This document shows positions 57,905-64,000 of a stretch of 64,000 nt of DNA, piece after piece. The notes beneath the pieces are model-generated. The model saw only the letters and a list, made by a program, of their open reading frames with translations, ran no database searches and was not told the DNA's origin. Within the stretch, counting starts at the first letter, position 1, and every line of letters starts with the position of its first letter. This stretch comes from Punica granatum (taxonomy: Eukaryota > Streptophyta > Magnoliopsida > Myrtales > Lythraceae), in assembly GCF_007655135.1 (NCBI RefSeq), contig NC_045132.1:13640001-13704000 (forward strand), read 5' to 3'. The position numbers and the translations under genes were made by a program.

Positions 57905-59969
57905 TAACCCAGCGAACGTGGGGCAAGCCGACGTAGACAGCATCAGAGCATAAAAGATGCATACTAAACCATGAAGGGAGGTGTTGTGCCGGTGGCTAAA
58001 TTTATTTTGCGGTACATCAGCTAAATATTTAAGCATGGCTATCATGCACATGAGAAGGCTTGACACGAAACAGAGCTGAACCAGATTCATGGCCATCACT
58101 GATTGTCATTTCATGTGCATGTAATGTTACAGTATCCAGTTTGCTAAAAGAAAAGAAAATTAACTGGTAATATCAATCAAATGAAACAACTGTGTAAGCA
58201 TAACTTTCAAAATGAAATGCACGCCCTTAAAAAGTACCAACTATTGAGTGCAACCAAGAGATCACAGTGCAAGTTCGATTAGAACTTACAAAAAAAAAAC
58301 CTGGATTCAGATCAAGCTCGGTAAAGCCATGAACAATGAATACCTGACTACTATGAAATGTCATCCTCTTATCAACTGGTAATGAGACGCTTCATATTCT
58401 ATTCTATATGCAAAAGCAAAACAGAGAAAGGAAAAAAAGTGCGGGAAAATTAATAGACTTAACCATAGATAGAAGAAATATAAACATGGAGACATGTTTG
58501 ATACTGTGTATATGTCATTGGTGCCCCCAATTCTAGGGATACAGTCCAATTGGTATTGAAAGTGTGTTAAAATTATGAATTGTTCCTACATCCATGCTAA
58601 TAACTTAACTGTCTTAACTTTGCATCGGACTTAGAGAAGAACAGACAAAGTGATAAATAGAGGTGCTGCCAAAACAGACATAGAAGAGACTGAAGCATAA
58701 ACCCCTTTAGGGGTGGATCAGATTATCTTGCCTAATAGCTTCAGCAGCTCCGGCTTGTAAGACGAAGTAATGAAATTGACCATGAGTTCAGGCAGACAGT
58801 TGCAACATCCCTGAAACACAATTCCTGATCATTAAGTTTTAAAAGGAAAAAAAAAAGATTTTGGCAAGCCACCTCCCAGTCTTGAGCATTAAATGCATGG
58901 GAGTGAGCATCATAAAGAGACAAACCTTATCCAAGATCCCTCCAAACAGTCTTGGAGAGCTTCGAGAACCAATAACAAGAAAGGCAAATAAAGATCAAGA
59001 AAATGATGGCGAATCATCCTTCAGAAAGCTACACACATAACTCATAACTAATAAATATAGAAGAATGCTGCACAATGATGATGATGAATGGTGGTGATGG
59101 TGACCGAATGTAGGACTGAGAGATTGAGAGGAGAGAGATAACAATGAAAGACTGACATGTAGAACGGAAGAGAAATGCAAGAATGATGTCAAGTGAATAA
59201 TATTTTCCTTCATTTTTTTGGTGTGCACATAGTATTTGAAAGTTGATAAATACGCACTGGCTAATTCAGATAGAGTCGGATTGCGATCCACGGGTAAAAA
59301 AATTTCAGCATGCATTTCTCTATTCAGAATACTTAAACTTGAGATTTTACTCAAGATAAACAAACGTTAAACCACTTGAACCAACTCTTATTGGTTCTTT
59401 TTTATTTTAAATTATAAGAATACTTTTTGATTTTTCAACCACATCTTATAAATTAAGTTGTAATGACAAAATCGAATTTTCGCTTAAATAATAAATTATA
59501 TTAATATAAGTGTATAAAAGTATATTTATATGTTTTCTTGTCTTATAATAAATTTATTGAAATTTTAAATCCCTGAAAAATCACTAGATTTTGATTTATA
59601 AATCACTTTGTCATGCACCATTTCTTAATGCCTATAAAATGGCCCTGTATAACTAAATAATTTGAAACATGAATATCTATTTATAAATCTAGCAATTACA
59701 GAAATAACTAGCCTTTTAGTCTGTGCATGGCATAGGTGTCTGCATATTCCATTTACAATCAATATTTTTAAGTTATTTTTGGATTTCAATTTTTCCAAGT
59801 TTTTAGGTGATTTTGTTTTTTTATTTGAAATGTTTTTTTTTTCTTTTTTCCTAGAGCCACAATGAGAAGATATCTAGAATTACTTGAGGTTCAAATCATT
59901 AAAAAAATGCATAACTAATTAATGAAATAATTATGAAAATTCATGTTCAAATTAATAATAGAGACTTAT
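57905..59969. other. Intergenic DNA right of the MULE fragment
   Basis: No complete gene. It contains a possible terminal exon pair on the minus strand (58718-58990) and AT-rich repeat DNA from about 59400. The minus-strand open frame at 57785-58099 lacks any recognisable feature. Confidence 0.45.
58718..58990 (-). pseudogene. Possible 3'-terminal exon pair of an unknown gene
   Basis: On the minus strand a frame with GSRSSPRLFGGILDK ends at AAG before GT (58926). An AG acceptor at 58811 then opens a 31-codon exon in the same phase (GCCNCLPELMVNFITSS..., ending at TGA 58720-58718). The 115-base intron and matching phase argue for real exons. No upstream exons were found, so this is a fragment. 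I do not recognise the family. Confidence 0.3.
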
Positions 59970-60207
59970 TGTTTGGATTAAAAAACAATTGATTTTAACT
60001 TTAACTTTAACTTTAACTCAACACACTACACAACAAAAATACACATTTCCCAATTCAAAAATTTTAACTTTAACTTTAACTCAACACACTACACAACAAA
60101 AACACACATTTCCCAAGTCAAATTTATAATCACATCTCATTTGTTCTTTTCCACAATCAAAATCAAAATCAAAATCAAAGTAACTTTAACTCTGAATCCA
60201 AACGGCT
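59970..60207. mobile_element. MITE family A, copy 2
   Basis: Same layout as 11448-11691 and close in sequence throughout: ACTTTA repeats, twice 'caacacactacacaacaaaa', 'tcccaagtcaaatttataat', ATCAAA repeats. Ends GTTTGGATT and AATCCAAACGG. Confidence 0.65.
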
Positions 60208-62261
60208 CTAGAGATTTAGTCAAAGGAAATGTCCAAAAAGCTTATGTGAAAGGCTCTCATAGATCAAATGAAGGACTCCCATTCATGGGAATCTACTTTA
60301 TTAAATGTATATTTATTTTAAATTCATCGGAAAAGATTTCTGAAAAATTCAAAATTCTTTGTTGGAAATTACGAAGAATCTATATACATATAGTAAAAGA
60401 GAATTAGTACATTTGTTATGCATTAAATATTTTGGTGCAACTAATTAATCAATTTTAATTTTTTTTTCAAGAAAATGGTTCAAATAAAAGATCTTATGAC
60501 TTTTCTACAATGATAATAACAAAAAATATTTTAGATAAATTTCGTAATAAACTTTTTACTCTTTTATTATAATTGCTACAATTAAGTATATGTATATGTA
60601 TATGTATATAACATTGATAATATATTCATGAATAAATGTTGTGTACTAAATTTAAAAATTCTTATTTTTATGACTTAAAAAGGAAAAAAATCTATTTTTA
60701 TATTTTTATACAACATGAAAATCATTATTTGAGTTCCCAAAGTACGATTATATGATAACATAAGAGAATTTATTAATTTTGAAAATATTTTAACACAAAT
60801 TTGAGCAAAATGAGCACCATCAAACACCAATGCATCAGATGAGAAAATGTTAGTATACATAAGTAAAGAATAATTGGTGCATTTAATGATGTGAATTAAT
60901 AGAGATCATGAAATTGTAAATTAATTTGAACATATAGATAAATATATATAATATATAACTAATTATACAGTTTCAAACATATATAATAAAGAGTTATTAT
61001 ACGTAGAAGTTATATAGATATTATAATTAGAATGAAAATAGAATAAAATATTATAATTATTATCGGTGATCCAAATAGTACTAATTAATAATTTTTCAAA
61101 GTTTATAACTTATACAAAATTTTATTTTTTTTATCAAAATACACACTTTACTATATAAAAGTTCAAAAGTTTGTGAACCAACTTACTTAAAAATTACTAC
61201 TATATAATGAAATAGAAATTGCAAAAATAGAATAACATTTTTATTAGGATTGAAGTATTAGATATTCCTATAATTATTTTCATATACTTTTATGTTTTAT
61301 ACATATAAAAGTTAATATGATAATGAAAAACAAAAATATGAAAGATGAAAATGATAAGTTAAGATATTACTTTAAAAATATTGTTAGATTTAGTATTGCA
61401 TCACAGGGCCATTCAACAATTACATATATATTATGTACTAAGTGGAGTTCTATTCTTTATAGCAAGGAGGCCTTGAGTTGATGAACGAGAGTTGAACATT
61501 TAAGGAGAATTTATGCTCCCTTTTTTATGGATAATATGGTGGGTAGCAGTGGTGATAAATTTGCCACCCGGCTATGCAATATTCAAATTTATATATGTAA
61601 GTATACAAATTTAAGCCAATAAATCATTTAATGTTTAAAGCCCTGTGATTAAAATGCAATTTGAAGTCCTAATTACTGCTCTAGAAGTACTTTCACTATT
61701 AATCTAAAGTAACATATAGTAAAGAAAATTTAATTGAACATAAACGTAACCTATATTGAAAATATCATACATAGGGTTAAAAAGAATTTATAACAAGCCA
61801 CTAATTATATGAATTTATTACCCTGAAAAAAATATTGAATATTATGTAAGAGAAATTCCTCAAACATTTCAACAATTAAGTTGTAATCTATAATGAATAT
61901 AGAAAAGGAGAATTGGTATATTAATTAAGCATTGATTAGTTTTTAATTTATCATTATATATAAATGAAAATAAAAAATTCATTTAATATGATTACCTAAA
62001 GTTACAATTTTGATTATTCAGTCAATAAAAATGTAAAACGCAGTTGCCTAAGTAACCGAAAATTGAAATATCTAAACCACTTAAGCATGTATATAAAGGT
62101 TCAATCTTTTTAGTTTGTGTTTCATTTCATCAATTAGAAAGTAAGCCAAGTAAATTGTAACTTGGGGATAATATAAAAGGTAAAATATTAATCAATATTT
62201 GTAGCAATGAAATGGAAAGAATGTGATCAAAAGTTAAAGGAAAAAACTCACACAATTTGTA
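60208..62261. other. Very AT-rich intergenic DNA
   Basis: No gene or recognisable element. It contains 'tatgtatatgta' simple repeats near 60590-60610. Open frames are short and of low complexity. Confidence 0.5.
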
Positions 62262-62857
62262 GGGAAAATAGTACCGCACAACATGTTTTTTAAAATTTTT
62301 TCACGCTGGTAAATTCAAATTATTTCTTTATGCAGCATGATTTTTTTTAGTGCATCGCATTCCGTCCAAAATTTGACAGAATGTTGATATGGCAAAGTTT
62401 TTCGCGCAAACCGTGTACAGCTGGGCGCCACAGAGGACACTTGTGGGACCCACTTCCTTCGTCCTCCCTCTGTGTCTTTCCCTCTTCCACTGAAAATTTC
62501 ACTCTCTTGACACAAAAAATCAGTGTAAATATCCCTTATGAAGGAAACCCTAGCCCAAGCAACAATTCGCATCTGAAGGAACTTTCTGATTATTGGAGGG
62601 AGTGGATTTCTTGTGAGAAAGTTTATTTCAGGGAGGAACAAGGGAGTGGTTCCCACAAATGTCCTCCGTGGTGCCCAGCTGTGCACAGATTGCTCCAAAA
62701 ACTTTGTCACGTCAGCATTCCATCAAATTTTGGACGGAAGTCTAATGGAACGTTATGCACAATAAAAAAAAATTGTGTTGCATAAAGAACTGATTTGAAT
62801 TTATTTTGTAGCATGAAAAAATTATAAAAAAAAAATGCTATATGGTGCTGTTTTCCC
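62262..62857. mobile_element. Foldback element with inverted repeats of about 200 bases
   Basis: The 596-base element begins GGGAAAATAGTACC and ends with the inverse (GGTGCTGTTTTCCC). The arms pair over roughly 200 bases each with moderate mismatch; examples are 'tccgtccaaaatttga', GTGCACAGCTGGGC against GTACAGCTGGGC, and GAGGACA.TTGTGGGA. The centre is an unpaired spacer of under 200 bases. Overlapping open frames on both strands follow from the symmetry and are not genes. Size and arm length fit a Mutator-like non-autonomous element, but no 9-base target duplication could be read. Confidence 0.7.
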
Positions 62858-64000
62858 TAATATATTTTACTAAAACTTTACGCGAGTCATTCACTAGGAT
62901 TTCAATGGAGAAAACTACCAAATACACCCTGAAAGATTGATTGTACATCACATTGAACCTCGAATTTTTTTTTACATCTCATAAACCCTTGGCCGTTATA
63001 AAACACATGTGAGGACCCTTCCATCTGACTTCCGTCAAGAAATAGACGAAATCGTCCGACATGACATTGTTTATCGTTTGTTTCTCTCTCACTTTCATTA
63101 CTTATCATATATATATATATATATATATATATTCTATTCTCTCTCTCACTTTTCCTTTTTTTGTGTGCGTGTGTGTGAACTCTCACTCTTTCATTTGAAA
63201 CAGAAAGGTGGTGGATGTAATGGGGTCCTATTCAGATACTGCGCCCCCTGTTGAATCGAAGATAAGTGGAGTCAAAATGGAGTAATGTTAAATAAATATT
63301 CATTTTCCAAACAAGGGTCATTCCAATTGCACTTCGAATCTATGTGAAATAGGGCTTCTCGTTTTTTGTTTGGCTACGAGATCAAATGAAAAATAATCGA
63401 ATGCATTTTGAAATTTTAAAAAATAAAAATAAAGTAAGTGACGGAAACTTAGTGACACCATTAACACGATATATGGTCTCTTAGGAAAACACATACCCCT
63501 TTTAATTGTATAAATGGAGCATATTATAAAGCCATATACATATTTATATGTATTTCATAAGTAAGTTCATATGATTTAAGAAGGATAAAGATGAAAAACT
63601 TTAAAAGTTTACTGAAACTTTTGGAAATAAAAGAATTTGGTGATGGTTGAATGATAAATGGAAAGTTGGTGGACATGTGGCAATCTAATGAAGTCATACT
63701 GTAATTTTAATTTATTGTTTGTTACAGTTATCATTATATTTTATTTATTATAAATCATAAAAAAGTCAAAATAAAAAAGGCAAAATTTTGGTGGCTTGAC
63801 ACATGTCAATAATATCTAAGAGTTTTAGTTGTATTAGATATAATATAATATATAATATAATTAAAATTTCATAGTAGGCACTGCAATATCTATGGGAGCA
63901 TAAAGCAAACTCCACAAAGCCCATACGAAAAGTTGAGGAGAAATTCTTCCAAGTGAAAAGTTTGGGGGCTGAAAGTCTGAAGAAAAAAATTCTAGGAAGT
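62858..64000. other. AT-rich intergenic DNA
   Basis: No gene. The sequence at 62915-63060 ('ttgtacatcacattgaacct', then 'ttacatctcataaac', 'ttccgtcaa') is loosely related to the Mutator-like MITE family at 35605 and 55896. An AT run lies at 63108-63131. Confidence 0.5.

Noticed and set aside
62315..62785. Two overlapping open frames of more than 130 codons, one on each strand
   Set aside because: The region is a foldback element whose arms are inverse copies, so similar frames appear on both strands; no domain is recognisable.

Overview
The window looks like nuclear DNA of a dicot plant. Two multi-exon host genes with GT-AG introns encode proteins typical of land plants. They sit in AT-rich DNA full of plant transposons: Ty3/gypsy elements primed by initiator-Met tRNA, hAT, Mutator-like, Helitron-like and tRNA-derived SINE sequences, and MITEs. 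There is also organelle-derived DNA. I cannot name the species.

Layout. 1-4,143: AT-rich intergenic DNA with two copies of a dispersed repeat and a SINE-like insertion. 4,144-9,722: a complete-ended but internally deleted gypsy element with target duplication ATTAC, inserted in an AT-rich repeat that resumes at 9,723. 12,257-15,818 (+): an apparently intact eight-exon MEMO1-like gene. 16,940-17,760: organelle-derived fragments (plastid 23S rRNA and rps4 pieces). 19,499-24,758: a second gypsy element with target duplication GAAAG, heavily mutated. 27,465-31,791: an hAT cluster, made of a decayed transposase-bearing copy and a non-autonomous copy with a perfect 8-bp target duplication that carries an arabinogalactan-protein-like gene fragment. 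32.2-38.8 kb: a Helitron-like end, tandem duplications, MITEs and a Raf-like kinase pseudogene. 39,119-41,508 (-): the C-terminal part of a Mutator-like (MULE) transposase. 41.9-44.6 kb: unrecognised exon-like remnants and a MITE dimer. 45-48.4 kb: AT-rich repeat DNA. 48,511-54,874 (-): an apparently intact 14-exon gene for the ALF4/aberrant root formation protein 4 family, with a MITE in one intron. 55-64 kb: MITEs, a SINE, the N-terminal part of a MULE transposase, and a foldback element with long inverted repeats.

The two host genes have no evident functional link. MEMO1-like is a small metal-binding-fold protein. ALF4 is related to regulators of cullin-RING ubiquitin ligases. Nearly everything else is mobile DNA or its debris.

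The most interesting structural point is that the two MULE transposase fragments, 16.4 kb apart and on opposite strands, end and begin at adjacent codons. This is what an inversion carrying the ALF4 locus would leave. The second is the hAT element that has captured a host gene fragment and lies 1.2 kb from a related transposase-bearing copy.
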